This document shows positions 26,686 through 36,111 of a stretch of DNA of 64,000 bases, in pieces. Under the pieces are notes generated by a model. The model was not told where the DNA came from, did not search any database, and saw only the letters and a program-made list of their open reading frames with translations. Both the position numbers and the translations under genes were made by a program. Source of the DNA: Saprospiraceae bacterium (GTDB lineage Bacteria > Bacteroidota > Bacteroidia > Chitinophagales > Saprospiraceae); contig JAHDIE010000007.1 in assembly GCA_020630955.1 (NCBI GenBank), positions 1-64,000 of the forward strand. The letters are read 5' to 3'. Every line of letters begins with the position of its first letter. Position 1 is the first letter of the stretch.

Positions 26686-28095
26686 CTATTTGATTTTTGA
26701 AAAAGTCCTTGTTATTTGCCCCTTTGAATTTGAGCATCTAACAAAATAATTTCCAATCGGTAACTGGTGAATATTTAATTCTTGCTTAGATGAATAAATT
26801 TTTCCAAGGAATACAACGTCACCTTTGTACGAAATTACTTCAAGAGAAGACCCAAGTAATTCTTCATTACATTCTAGTACTATGATATTTTCAGCTGGGT
26901 TCGGATTAATATTTAATTCTGTCAAAAGACTTTTATCATCGGTAGAAGTGGTAAAGTCTAAGTTGGTATACTCAATAATTTGATTGGGTCCATACCCTGG
27001 ATAAGTTTGTCCATTGGTCGCGAAATAAACAGATCCAGTATGTGGATTAATACAGACATCTCTTATCCTCCCAAAATTTTCAAAGAATAATTCCTCAGCT
27101 GTTATTTCTGTACCCTCTTCATTTAGACTCATAACTGATATTCTTGGTTCTGTAATAAATCCAACTCCTCCTAAAATTGATACCAATAATTTACCTTTCC
27201 ATTCAGGAATTGCATTGTGATCATAATATACTAAGTCACTAACCCCGATACATGGAGACCAATCATAGATAGGTTCTATAACATTATTGGCATTACAAAA
27301 ATCAATTTCCACATTGGTATCGCAATAGCCTAATACATTTGCCCAACCATAATTGCCTCCTGATTCTAATATGCTTATTTCATCCGAAACATTGGTGCCG
27401 TGCTCCGTGATGTATAATTTGCCTCCGGGACCATAGCTAATACCTTGTGAGTTCCTGTGTCCAAAGGTGTAAATGTAACTATTAGGAAAAGGATTGTCTT
27501 CAGGTATGCTTCCATCTAAATTGATCCGTAGAAACTTTCCATTTAAGCTACCCATATTTTGTCCATTTTGAGGAATGGTTAAATCACCAGTGGACATTAG
27601 TATTTTCTCATCCATCGTCATCAATAATCTTGATCCGTTATGATATACGCCGCCAGGCAATTCATCTAAAAGTATTTTTTCATTTATGAGTTGATCACCA
27701 TTCCATTCAAAGCTAACCAAACGCTCTTTGATGTTACCATAATTATAGACCACATACAATAATGGATGGTTCTCAAAGTCAGGGTGAAAACACATACCCA
27801 ACATGCCATATTCACTTCCATCTCCTTCATCATCTTCATTGGTTACAATAGAGCGGAAGTCAAGAATTTCTTTTGTATTGCCAGAGTTTGGATTAGTTCT
27901 ATAGATCATACCATTTCTTTGTGTAAACCAAAGATGATCATCTGGCCCCCATGTTAGTTCCCAAGGAATTTGGATGCCGGTTACAAGCTCTTTCTTAGTG
28001 AGTGTTGTACTATCTAGACTTAGCGTATTTTGTCCTATGAGTATGCTTGCAATAATTAAAAGCAGCCCAGTTAACGCAATTTTATTTGGTGTCAT
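26686..28095 (-). CDS. T9SS-secreted PQQ-type sugar dehydrogenase-like protein
   Basis: A 469-residue protein of the glucose/sorbosone dehydrogenase (GSDH) family. A signal peptide (cleavage near LIGQ) precedes a six-bladed propeller in residues 35-375, with family landmarks such as PWELTWGPDDHLWFTQRNG, MLGMCFHPDF, GHRNSQGIS and ITEHGTNVSDEI. The tail (about 388-469, starting NINPNPAENIIVLE) is a type A T9SS sorting domain. Members oxidise sugars with pyrroloquinoline quinone, although many homologues have no proven activity. It overlaps the lysyl-oxidase-like gene upstream by 14 bases, so the two are made from one message and exported by the same route. Confidence 0.88.
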   Translation of the reverse strand: MTPNKIALTGLLLIIASILIGQNTLSLDSTTLTKKELVTGIQIPWELTWGPDDHLWFTQRNGMIYRTNPNSGNTKEILDFRSIVTNEDDEGDGSEYGMLGMCFHPDFENHPLLYVVYNYGNIKERLVSFEWNGDQLINEKILLDELPGGVYHNGSRLLMTMDEKILMSTGDLTIPQNGQNMGSLNGKFLRINLDGSIPEDNPFPNSYIYTFGHRNSQGISYGPGGKLYITEHGTNVSDEISILESGGNYGWANVLGYCDTNVEIDFCNANNVIEPIYDWSPCIGVSDLVYYDHNAIPEWKGKLLVSILGGVGFITEPRISVMSLNEEGTEITAEELFFENFGRIRDVCINPHTGSVYFATNGQTYPGYGPNQIIEYTNLDFTTSTDDKSLLTELNINPNPAENIIVLECNEELLGSSLEVISYKGDVVFLGKIYSSKQELNIHQLPIGNYFVRCSNSKGQITRTFSKIK

Positions 28096-30475
28096 TTACA
28101 ATAAACTTCTTGATGAGTTGCTTGTCACGTCCTGTAACAATGACAAAATACATTCCTTCCTTCCAATCTTTAACATTTACAGAAATTCTTTTTTCAATGG
28201 TCTCTTTGGACAGCATTAATTTTCCATCAGAAGTAAAGAAGCTTATATTTTTTGTTTTAAATTCTTCATTGGTAATGTCTACATTTAAAACCGATCTCGT
28301 TGGGTTAGGGTATACATCGATTGAAGATTCATTGCTGATCTGCTCCAGTGAGGAATAAGGTGTGGCGTAACATGATGTTTCCATCTTAACGGCTACTTTT
28401 TGTAAATTTGCCGCTACTAATACTGGATTTTCAATGACACAAAGCATGGTGTCATTAGGCGTAACTTTAATTTTAATCAATCCTTGCTCATAATTAGATC
28501 TTTCGAGAAAATTGTTTTCAATTGGAATTCCAATAATCTTTCCATTTTCTTGATTAAATCTTATATCAAAAATTTGATCAATCACATCAGTATTTTGATA
28601 TACATCTTCAATATTGGCTCCTTGAATAATGAATTCAAAACCAATCAATGGATCTTGTGGATTAATGATATCTATATAGACGTATTCTGGGTCATTCATC
28701 ATATCATATTTAACATTACATGTCATCGTATCAATGAAGTTATATAACCCACTTGGAAAATAACAATGATCATGTGCACTTGTTCCACCTTCATGTTCAT
28801 GCTCATTGCCATAACTTACACAATTATGAAGTAATGTGGCATCATAGACATCAATCCGATCGTCAACATATAGATCAATACATTGATTGGCGGATTCATC
28901 ATTCAAAATCCCATCGACATAAGAAATAACGTCCTCCACTGAGTAAATCTGATCTAAATTTCTATCTCCTCTTTTTCTTGTCCCGTCGCATATTCCTTGA
29001 CAGTCTTGAAGTGCACTTCCATAAATTTCGCCATTGCAATCTGTGTATGCTTCGCAATTCTCATCTTTAGTCACGATAATTTCTCCTGAAGTTCTATCGA
29101 TATTAATGCAGACTTGCGCAAAATTATTTAAGGTATCTTTTTCAGCTCGACCAAGTGCATCCTTTGCCAAATCAACATTTACTATTGCTACAAAAACATA
29201 ATCTCCATCAGGAATATCAGTGATATCTAACCATTGACAATCTAATCCGGCATCATAAATGTCCGCGCAGCCAGCAGTGATACCCATGTAATTACAGCTA
29301 TATTTTGGTGATACAGAAGATGGACATTCTAAATCCAAGACACAAAATCCATTTTTGTATCCAATCGGGATATACTGTCCATAAGTGTCATAAAGACTGT
29401 ATTGTGCATATCCATCATAGTGATAGTGATTATGACAATTATCATAAGTAAATTGATCTGGCTGTTCTTGAGGATCACCAATGAAGTAATCTTGTGTTCC
29501 AACATTTTCTATCCTAGTTGAAAACCGTATGATATCTCTTTGTCCTACACCTTTAATGCAACCTTCATTAATAAGACACTCATTTGAATTGTAAATGGTT
29601 GTGACATACATAGAGTTATATAATACGAAAGGATTTAACCTAAGGTCAGGACCCTCTGGGCAGTCCGGATCTGAAAAAGATATACAGGATCCATCATCAA
29701 TCGTAGCAAGTGGATTATAATTGCATGATTCTGGGTCAGTACAACCTTCTATAGGACCCAAGTATTCTATTTTAATTTTGGTTTCAGGTCCACAATCCCC
29801 TTCACTTCTAACTCTCAATATATACTCCACATCTTTATTTAAATTGCTAACTGCTTTCGCAAGTTCTCCGCATTCCTCATTGTAATCATTATAGAAACTT
29901 GTCCCTTCTACCGTATTCTCTATTACCTCAGGGCACTCAAGGTAAACGTAGATGGTTGTATTACAGCTTTCTGCATTTTCACAAGTGGATATCAGATATT
30001 GACCTGCCTCATCGACGGTAAAATTAAACCATGCATCAGAAAGGTTAGTAGTAAAATCATTATCTCCAAGAGCAATGGCTCCATCACAATCGAAACCAGG
30101 AGGGCAATTAAAATATGATGATGAAGAAAATCCAAAATCTTCGAAATAATCAACTACTTGACCATTTACAATTAATCTAGCAAAACCATTGGATGTAAAT
30201 CCATCTCCGTAACTATCACTTAACCTAAACTCTGTGCATTCTCCTTCCAAAAAACAAAACTTAAACTCGTGATATGTAGTATCCATCATTTCCGGTGATG
30301 AAACAATGGTGTCCCCATTTATGGAAATAAATGCCCAAGATGTTTCATAGGCATAATAATCAGTTCTTAGCTCCAAAATAATTGAAAGCTCGTTGGGTTC
30401 GCAATCTTGTGCTTGACTTTTAGTATTAAAGCAGAAAAAGACACAAATAAGGATTAGAATGTAATTTTTGTACAT
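28082..30475 (-). CDS. T9SS-secreted lysyl-oxidase-domain protein with dockerin-like segment
   Basis: A 797-residue secreted protein. Order: signal peptide (to about 22); strand domain with DSYGDGF (24-125); pre-peptidase-like domain (126-240); a GCTDPxxCNYNPxAxxDDGSC module (244-264); lysyl oxidase domain (274-460); dockerin-like segment (490-552); cohesin-like domain (about 596-695); type A T9SS tail (718-797). The oxidase domain keeps the copper histidines H348, H350 and H352 in CHNHYH, and K374 (GYKNGFC) and Y407 (CADIYDAGLDCQW), which correspond to the human LOX residues forming lysine tyrosylquinone, plus the QWLDITDIPDGDY block. It should oxidise primary amines of lysines outside the cell. 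Overlaps the sugar-dehydrogenase-like gene. Confidence 0.9.
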   Translation of the reverse strand: MYKNYILILICVFFCFNTKSQAQDCEPNELSIILELRTDYYAYETSWAFISINGDTIVSSPEMMDTTYHEFKFCFLEGECTEFRLSDSYGDGFTSNGFARLIVNGQVVDYFEDFGFSSSSYFNCPPGFDCDGAIALGDNDFTTNLSDAWFNFTVDEAGQYLISTCENAESCNTTIYVYLECPEVIENTVEGTSFYNDYNEECGELAKAVSNLNKDVEYILRVRSEGDCGPETKIKIEYLGPIEGCTDPESCNYNPLATIDDGSCISFSDPDCPEGPDLRLNPFVLYNSMYVTTIYNSNECLINEGCIKGVGQRDIIRFSTRIENVGTQDYFIGDPQEQPDQFTYDNCHNHYHYDGYAQYSLYDTYGQYIPIGYKNGFCVLDLECPSSVSPKYSCNYMGITAGCADIYDAGLDCQWLDITDIPDGDYVFVAIVNVDLAKDALGRAEKDTLNNFAQVCINIDRTSGEIIVTKDENCEAYTDCNGEIYGSALQDCQGICDGTRKRGDRNLDQIYSVEDVISYVDGILNDESANQCIDLYVDDRIDVYDATLLHNCVSYGNEHEHEGGTSAHDHCYFPSGLYNFIDTMTCNVKYDMMNDPEYVYIDIINPQDPLIGFEFIIQGANIEDVYQNTDVIDQIFDIRFNQENGKIIGIPIENNFLERSNYEQGLIKIKVTPNDTMLCVIENPVLVAANLQKVAVKMETSCYATPYSSLEQISNESSIDVYPNPTRSVLNVDITNEEFKTKNISFFTSDGKLMLSKETIEKRISVNVKDWKEGMYFVIVTGRDKQLIKKFIVNDTK

Positions 30476-30551
30476 AGTATATTATAATTTCTATCGTCCA
30501 AAAGGTTATATGCAAAAATTCAGCTAAGGTGAAACCAAAAATGTCAGATAG

Positions 30552-30598
30552 TTGACGATTGGGTGTTGTCAATTAAATTATTTGACCAAAATAGTCAA
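30552..30598. repeat. Alternating TTGAC / GTCAA inverted repeats
   Basis: TTGAC (30552), GTCAA (30568), TTGAC (30582) and GTCAA (30594) alternate in 47 bases. The right-hand pair extends to AATTATTTGAC / GTCAATAATT with one bulged base. They lie upstream of the lysyl-oxidase-like gene and after the ABC ATPase gene. A regulator binding site is possible; there is no T run, so a terminator is less likely. Confidence 0.45.
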
Positions 30599-30651
30599 TA
30601 ATTGAGAGTCATTCTGTCTGCTGAGTCATTTTATTGCTCTATTTATGATCT

Positions 30652-31395
30652 TTAAGCTTTGATTTGTTGTAAAATGGTAAGCTGCGAACGATATGTTTCT
30701 GCGATATTTTTGTTTGTAAAAACTAAATCAGTATCTCCATAATTAATCAATCTCTGATTCAGGAGGATTACTTTGTCAAAATATTCTTTAACTGTAGAGA
30801 GATCATGGTGGACAACCAATAATGTTTTTCCCTTTAGAGCCAGTTTTCTCATGATTTCAATAATTCTATTTTCTGTTGTAATATCAATTCCAACAAAAGG
30901 TTCATCTAGGAAAAATAAGTCTGCTTTTTGTGCTAATGCTCGCGCAATAAATACCCTTTGTTGTTGCCCTCCAGATAATGCGCCAATCTGTCTATCTTTA
31001 AGATCTTCAATCCCCATCTCTTTCAGAGCATTATTGGCAATTTCTTTGTCCTCTTTATTGATTCTAGAAAAGAGTTTTTTGTAAGGATAGCGGCCCATTA
31101 AAACAATGTCATTAACAGTTGCTGGAAATCTCCAATCAATTTCATCTTTTTGAGGCACATAGGCTATCTTTTTCCTTACCTCTTCAATTTGGTTGTTGTA
31201 AACTGTGATCTTCCCAGAATTATATTCAATAAGTCCTAAGATGGATTTGAAAAGGGTAGACTTACCGGCTCCGTTAGGTCCAATCACTCCATATATATGT
31301 CCTGCTTCAATGTCCATATGTATGTTGGTAAGGACTCTTTTGTTACCGTAGTTTATAGATAGTCCATCTATTTCAATGACATGCTTTTTTGACAT
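30652..31395 (-). CDS. Metal (Mn/Zn-type) ABC transporter ATPase
   Basis: A 247-residue ABC ATPase of the MntB/ZnuC type. Walker A is GPNGAGKST, the signature LSGGQQQR, and Walker B LFFLDEPFVG, with the switch histidine in LLVVHHDLS. It would power metal import across the inner membrane. It begins at the last base of the metal-binding protein gene, so it belongs to the regulator / binding protein / ATPase operon. The permease normally encoded next is absent; the following gene is the lysyl-oxidase-like gene. Confidence 0.93.
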   Translation of the reverse strand: MSKKHVIEIDGLSINYGNKRVLTNIHMDIEAGHIYGVIGPNGAGKSTLFKSILGLIEYNSGKITVYNNQIEEVRKKIAYVPQKDEIDWRFPATVNDIVLMGRYPYKKLFSRINKEDKEIANNALKEMGIEDLKDRQIGALSGGQQQRVFIARALAQKADLFFLDEPFVGIDITTENRIIEIMRKLALKGKTLLVVHHDLSTVKEYFDKVILLNQRLINYGDTDLVFTNKNIAETYRSQLTILQQIKA

Positions 31396-32384
31396 CAGTT
31401 TTTCATTTTGATGATTCCAAGAATGAGCAATAAAACCAGGATGATCCCAAGAATTATAAATGTACTTGGATGGGATTCTTTGTCTTTTTTAATTTTAGTT
31501 TCTGCAAATTTGCTTATTGCAAGAGCATTCACAATGATATCTGTGTTGTGTTTGATCATACCGATATATGTTCCTGCCTCAGATTCTTTTTCACCTAATG
31601 AATCAGCGAATAATTCTCCTCCAATTGGAACTTGATTATCATCTGCAAGTCTTTTGATCATTTTAGGATTGATGGTGCTTTCAATGAAAATTGCAGGAAC
31701 ATTTCTTTCTTTAATGACCTTACTTACTCGCATGATATCTGAGCTACGGGCATCAGCCTCTGTCGAAATTCCAAGTATAGCCTCTACATCGATTCCGTAA
31801 GCTTGACCGTAATATGCAAATGCATCGTGCGAAGTAACCAAAATTCTTTGTTGCTCAGGAATGCTTTTAATTTGATCTTGAACATACTTATGTAAATCAG
31901 TTAATTTATTTAAATAATTTGTACAGGCAAGCTCATAAATTTCTTTGTGTTCAGGAAATGTTGAAACCAATGCATCTCTCATATTCTTAACATAAATCAT
32001 GACATTGGCCACATTCATCCAAGCATGAGGGTCAAAGGAATTCTTATATTTTTGAGATCCCAATGTATTGACTCCTTTAGATACAATAATAGATGGGGCA
32101 TCTGATCCTGAATTTGCTATTAATTCACTAATCCAACCTTCAAAGTTTAGTCCATTGATAAAAAAGAGATCCGCAGATTGTACCAATTGAGCATCCCTAG
32201 GTGTGGCTTCATAAATGTGAGGATCACCACCAATGGGCACAATTGTTCTTACATTTACAGTTTCTCCAACCAAATTGTTTGCAATGTCCGCGAGAATTGA
32301 AACGGTACAAACAACTACTGGTTTATCATTTGCCGTCAGGCTAAAATGACAGAGTATAAATAAAAATGCTATAAATTTTCTCAT
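31395..32384 (-). CDS. Metal ABC transporter substrate-binding protein
   Basis: A 329-residue cluster A-I (ZnuA/MntA/PsaA-type) metal-binding protein. The signal peptide ends near SLTA. Likely ligands are the His in GGDPHIYE, the His in DPHAWMN, the Glu in GISTEAD and the Asp in LFADSLG: the His-His-Glu-Asp set usual for manganese or iron binders. There is no His-rich loop of zinc-specific ZnuA. Unusually, it ends in a hydrophobic helix (about 306-326) followed by KMKN, which could anchor it in the inner membrane. It overlaps the MntR-like gene by four bases (ATGA). Confidence 0.9.
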   Translation of the reverse strand: MRKFIAFLFILCHFSLTANDKPVVVCTVSILADIANNLVGETVNVRTIVPIGGDPHIYEATPRDAQLVQSADLFFINGLNFEGWISELIANSGSDAPSIIVSKGVNTLGSQKYKNSFDPHAWMNVANVMIYVKNMRDALVSTFPEHKEIYELACTNYLNKLTDLHKYVQDQIKSIPEQQRILVTSHDAFAYYGQAYGIDVEAILGISTEADARSSDIMRVSKVIKERNVPAIFIESTINPKMIKRLADDNQVPIGGELFADSLGEKESEAGTYIGMIKHNTDIIVNALAISKFAETKIKKDKESHPSTFIILGIILVLLLILGIIKMKN

Positions 32385-33046
32385 TTTATTTTCTTTAAAA
32401 ATATGTTTTCACAGACCTTAGAAGTCAGCAAGGCTTCCTCTTTATTGTTGACCAATAACTTGATGGATTGATCATAGCTGTATTTATGTATTAGTTTTAT
32501 TTCTGTTCCGATGTTAATTCCTACCTGATTCAAATGGTGTAGGAAATCTTTGTCGTGCTTCTTAACACCAACAACAATTCCTACAGATTCATCCTCCATA
32601 GTAGACAGAACTATTTGATTTCGAATGGTGATGGTTCCATGGGGGTCTGGAATTGGATCACCATGAGGATCAAATTTGGGATAGCCAAGATATTTGTCTA
32701 GTCGATCTACCAATTCTAAGGATTGAATGTGCTCCAATTGCTCAGCAATATCGTGCACTTCATCCCAGGCAAAACCCAATTTTTCAACCAAAAAACTTTC
32801 CCATAAACGATGCTTACGCAATAATGACATTGCTTTGGCTGTGCCCGACGGAGATAATTTGACGCCTTTATATTTTTCATAGAGAATCATTTCTTTATTA
32901 CTTAGCTTTCTGAGCATATCAGTTACCGATGCAGCAGTCGTCGACATCTGTTCCGCTATTTGATTGGTTCCCACTAATTCGCGCTTTCCACTCTGAGAAA
33001 TATTAAAGATTGCTTTGATGTAATCCTCTTCGGTTGAAGTAATCAT
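32381..33046 (-). CDS. MntR/DtxR-family metalloregulator
   Basis: A 221-residue regulator. The N-terminal winged helix (STEEDYIKAIFNISQ, MSTTAASVTDMLRKLSN), a metal-binding dimerisation domain (HRLWESFLVEKLGFAWDEVH, AEQLEHIQS) and a C-terminal FeoA/SH3-like domain (about 150-221) are visible. I use the ATG at 33046, where the family's conserved N-terminus begins, rather than the one at 33091. With the metal bound it would repress the operon it heads. A dyad over the promoter's -7 element supports this. Confidence 0.92.
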   Translation of the reverse strand: MITSTEEDYIKAIFNISQSGKRELVGTNQIAEQMSTTAASVTDMLRKLSNKEMILYEKYKGVKLSPSGTAKAMSLLRKHRLWESFLVEKLGFAWDEVHDIAEQLEHIQSLELVDRLDKYLGYPKFDPHGDPIPDPHGTITIRNQIVLSTMEDESVGIVVGVKKHDKDFLHHLNQVGINIGTEIKLIHKYSYDQSIKLLVNNKEEALLTSKVCENIFLKKIK

Positions 33047-33055
33047 AAAAATAAA

Positions 33056-33092
33056 TTTAGACAAATCTAAAAATAATTTAGCAAAGTACAAA
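33056..33092 (-). promoter_or_regulatory. MntR-type operator overlapping promoter
   Basis: On the minus strand TTTG (33092-33089), a 19-base spacer and TAGATTTG (33069-33062) make a good Bacteroidota promoter. The dyad TTTAGACAAATCTAAA (33056-33071, TTTAGA-N4-TCTAAA) covers the -7 element, about ten bases before the start codon of the regulator. This position would give direct autorepression. Confidence 0.7.
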
Positions 33093-33156
33093 AATTGTTT
33101 TAGATATGCATTTTAACAATATCTAGAGAATTGGTATATAAAATCGGATGAAGCCT

Positions 33157-33164
33157 TATATTTG
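33157..33164 (+). promoter_or_regulatory. hppA promoter -7 element
   Basis: TATATTTG fits TAnnTTTG exactly and lies 46 bases before the pyrophosphatase start. The upstream TTG at 33131 is further away than usual. Confidence 0.5.
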
Positions 33165-33209
33165 CGCCTTTGAAGAACAATTATAAAAACTAACAAAACG
33201 ACAATTTAG

Positions 33210-35390
33210 ATGAGTGATTTAATAATGTACGGAGTTCCTGCCATGGGAATCGTTGCACTACTTTTTACGCTTTGGAAGTCATCATGGGTCGGAAGACAGG
33301 AGATTGGTGGTGAAAAAATGGGTAGAATAGCAAAGAATATCTCTGATGGAGCAATGGCTTTCCTAAAGGCTGAATACAAAGTCCTTTCAATTTTTGTTAT
33401 TGCCGTTGCTGTTCTCATGTTTTTTAATGGAAAATCAGGAGGAGATACCTCTTCGCCACTGGTTGCACTTTCATTTGTACTAGGAGCCATGTGCTCAGCT
33501 TTGGCTGGCTACTTGGGAATGAAGGTCGCTACAAAAGCAAATGTTAGAACGACAAATGCAGCGAGAACTAGCTTAGGAAAAGCATTAGGAGTTGCTTTTG
33601 CAGGTGGATCAGTAATGGGTATGGGTGTTGTTGGCCTTGGCGTACTTGGCTTAGGCGGTTTATTTGCTATCTATGCTAAAATGTTTGGTGTTGGAGATGC
33701 TGCTGCGGTTACCAAAGTGATCACAGTGTTAACTGGATTTTCATTTGGAGCCTCTTCAATAGCATTATTTGCAAGAGTTGGTGGTGGAATATACACCAAA
33801 GCTGCTGACGTCGGAGCGGACCTCGTAGGAAAAGTTGAAGCCGGAATACCAGAAGATCACCCTTTGAATCCAGCAACCATTGCAGATAATGTAGGAGATA
33901 ACGTTGGAGATGTAGCAGGTATGGGTGCTGACCTCTTTGAATCTTACGTAGGGTCAATCATTGGAACCATGGTTTTAGGAGCAACCTTTATTGGAGGAAC
34001 TGGCTTTTTAGCCAACAATGACTTTGGAGGAATGAATGCGGTATTATTACCATTGGTGTTAGCGGCAGTTGGTATATTGACATCTATTATTGGAACTTTC
34101 TTCGTAAAGGTGAAAGAGGGTGGTAACCCACATACTGCTTTAAATATCGGAGAATTACTTTCTGCTGGTCTCATGCTAGTAGCTACTTTCTTAATCGTCA
34201 ATTGGATGTTACCAGGCGAATGGATGGCTGGAGGAAGAGAATACTCTTCCATGGGTGTTTTTTGGGCTATTTTATTCGGTTTGGCATCGGGATTAGGTAT
34301 AGGTAAAATTACTGAATATTATACAGGTACTGGTACCAAACCTGTTAAGTCAATTGTAGACCAATCTTTAACCGGCTCAGCAACAAACATTATTGCTGGT
34401 TTGGGAGTAGGAATGCAATCAACAGCGATTCCTACCTTGATATTAGCAGCAGCTATTATTGGTGCTCATCATTTTGCTGGATTGTATGGTATCGCCATTG
34501 CCGCTGTTGGAATGCTATCTAATACAGGTATTCAATTGGCTGTTGATGCTTATGGTCCAATCTCTGATAATGCCGGGGGTATTGCTGAAATGGCAGAATT
34601 ACCAAAAGAAGTTAGACAAAGAACTGACAAATTAGATGCGGTAGGTAACACAACTGCAGCAATTGGTAAAGGATTCGCAATAGGGTCTGCGGCTTTGACA
34701 GCTTTAGCATTATTTGCTGCTTTTATGGCAACTGCAGGTATTAATTCTATTAATATAGCCAATCCGAAAGTAATGGCTGGTCTATTAGTTGGGGGTATGT
34801 TGCCTTTCCTTTTCTCCGCATTATCAATGAATGCAGTAGGAAGAGCGGCTATGGATATGATTACTGAGGTAAGAAGACAGTTTAACTCAATTCCAGAGCT
34901 TAAAGCGGCATTAGCGATCATGAAAAAGAATGATGGTACCGATATGAAAGATTGGAGCGATGCTGATAAGGCTACCTTTGACGCTGCTGATGGTAAAGCT
35001 GAATATGACAAATGTGTAGAAATATCCACTAAAGCATCAATTAGAGAAATGATCTTACCTGGCCTTATTGCCGTTGTAACTCCAGCTTTAGTTGGATTTG
35101 GCGGTGGTGCAGAAATGTTGGGTGGATTATTAGCAGGTGTAACCGTATGTGGTGTTTTAATGGCTATCTTCCAGTCAAATGCTGGTGGAGCTTGGGATAA
35201 TGCTAAAAAAATGTTTGAAGAAGGTGTTGAAATCAACGGTAAAATGTATTACAAAGGCTCAGAACCCCATAAAGCAACTGTTGTTGGTGATACTGTAGGT
35301 GACCCATTTAAGGATACTTCAGGACCATCATTGAACATATTATTGAAATTAATGTCTGTTGTAGCGCTAGTTATAGCACCATTATTATAA
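33210..35390 (+). CDS. hppA: K+-dependent membrane pyrophosphatase (H+ or Na+ pump)
   Basis: A 726-residue ion-translocating pyrophosphatase with about 16 membrane helices. The substrate site is in the segment [20 protein letters not shown] and then [20 protein letters not shown]. The potassium determinant is [10 protein letters not shown] (residues 479-488): Ala483 and Gly486 stand where potassium-independent enzymes have Lys and Thr, so this one should need K+. It couples pyrophosphate hydrolysis to proton or sodium export. Which ion is pumped cannot be told by eye. Stand-alone gene with a strong terminator. Confidence 0.95.
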   Translation: MSDLIMYGVPAMGIVALLFTLWKSSWVGRQEIGGEKMGRIAKNISDGAMAFLKAEYKVLSIFVIAVAVLMFFNGKSGGDTSSPLVALSFVLGAMCSALAGYLGMKVATKANVRTTNAARTSLGKALGVAFAGGSVMGMGVVGLGVLGLGGLFAIYAKMFGVGDAAAVTKVITVLTGFSFGASSIALFARVGGGIYTKAADVGADLVGKVEAGIPEDHPLNPATIADNVGDNVGDVAGMGADLFESYVGSIIGTMVLGATFIGGTGFLANNDFGGMNAVLLPLVLAAVGILTSIIGTFFVKVKEGGNPHTALNIGELLSAGLMLVATFLIVNWMLPGEWMAGGREYSSMGVFWAILFGLASGLGIGKITEYYTGTGTKPVKSIVDQSLTGSATNIIAGLGVGMQSTAIPTLILAAAIIGAHHFAGLYGIAIAAVGMLSNTGIQLAVDAYGPISDNAGGIAEMAELPKEVRQRTDKLDAVGNTTAAIGKGFAIGSAALTALALFAAFMATAGINSINIANPKVMAGLLVGGMLPFLFSALSMNAVGRAAMDMITEVRRQFNSIPELKAALAIMKKNDGTDMKDWSDADKATFDAADGKAEYDKCVEISTKASIREMILPGLIAVVTPALVGFGGGAEMLGGLLAGVTVCGVLMAIFQSNAGGAWDNAKKMFEEGVEINGKMYYKGSEPHKATVVGDTVGDPFKDTSGPSLNILLKLMSVVALVIAPLL

Positions 35391-35489
35391 TAATTGAAAA
35401 AAACTTTGAAAATTAAGTGACAATCCTTTGGTATTTAGTTCACTTTTTTGATATTTGTAGTAGATAACTCAATTACGTATAGCAACGGG

Positions 35490-35519
35490 GGCGGTCAAAT
35501 TTTTTGGTCGCCTTTTTTT
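35490..35519 (+). terminator. Rho-independent terminator
   Basis: GGCGGTCAAA pairs with TTTGGTCGCC (ten pairs, two G-U) and leads into seven T residues, after the pyrophosphatase gene. Confidence 0.8.
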
Positions 35520-35595
35520 ATGCCCTTAACTGAGTATTAACAGGCTATTTATCATAAATGAGAACCTCAAGCGTTATTTAATTGTAATAAGTAAT

Positions 35596-36111
35596 ATGAG
35601 TTCAAATATTCTCCTTTCTCTAGTCTTTTTCTTCTGCCTTGGTCAAATAAAGGCACAACCTCCCCAAAAGGTTATTGATAGGGTTGTCACTACAATCAAT
35701 GAAATTAGAAACGATGGATGTAAGTGTGGCAAGAAGTATATGCAACCTGTTGGACCCATTACCTGGAGTGATCATCTATATTATACTGCTTCTTCACATG
35801 CTGAAGACATGCTTGAGAATAATTACTTTGGCCATATTTCAAAGGACGGAAGGGATGTTGGCGATCGGTTCGATGATCTTGGGTACAATTGGCAATATGC
35901 TGGTGAAAACCTAGGAGAAGGTCAAGATAGCTTTGAAGAGGTCGTCAGGGACTGGTTACAAAGTCCAAGCCATTGTAAGATGATAATGAATGCTGATATG
36001 AAAGAAATGGGACTTTCCAAGCGAGGACGTTTCTGGGTCCAACATTTTGGAACTACCATGCCCCCCAATTATCGCCGCACAAAAACTAGGTATTCTGAAG
36101 GCAATGAATAA
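35596..36111 (+). CDS. Secreted CAP (SCP/PR1) domain protein
   Basis: A 171-residue exported protein (signal peptide, cleavage near IKAQ) with one CAP domain. Landmarks: ASSHAEDMLENNYFGHIS, YAGENLGEG and the closing WVQHFG block, with the His/Glu residues of the CAP cavity. Bacterial members are extracellular and poorly understood; some bind lipid or metal. Single gene between the pyrophosphatase and the large T9SS protein. Confidence 0.9.
   Translation: MSSNILLSLVFFFCLGQIKAQPPQKVIDRVVTTINEIRNDGCKCGKKYMQPVGPITWSDHLYYTASSHAEDMLENNYFGHISKDGRDVGDRFDDLGYNWQYAGENLGEGQDSFEEVVRDWLQSPSHCKMIMNADMKEMGLSKRGRFWVQHFGTTMPPNYRRTKTRYSEGNE

Noticed and set aside
34550-35236. A 228-codon ORF on the minus strand opposite the pyrophosphatase
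   Set aside because: Antisense to a highly conserved gene, with composition (Ala, Ser, Pro, Ile) expected from the complement of membrane-protein codons.
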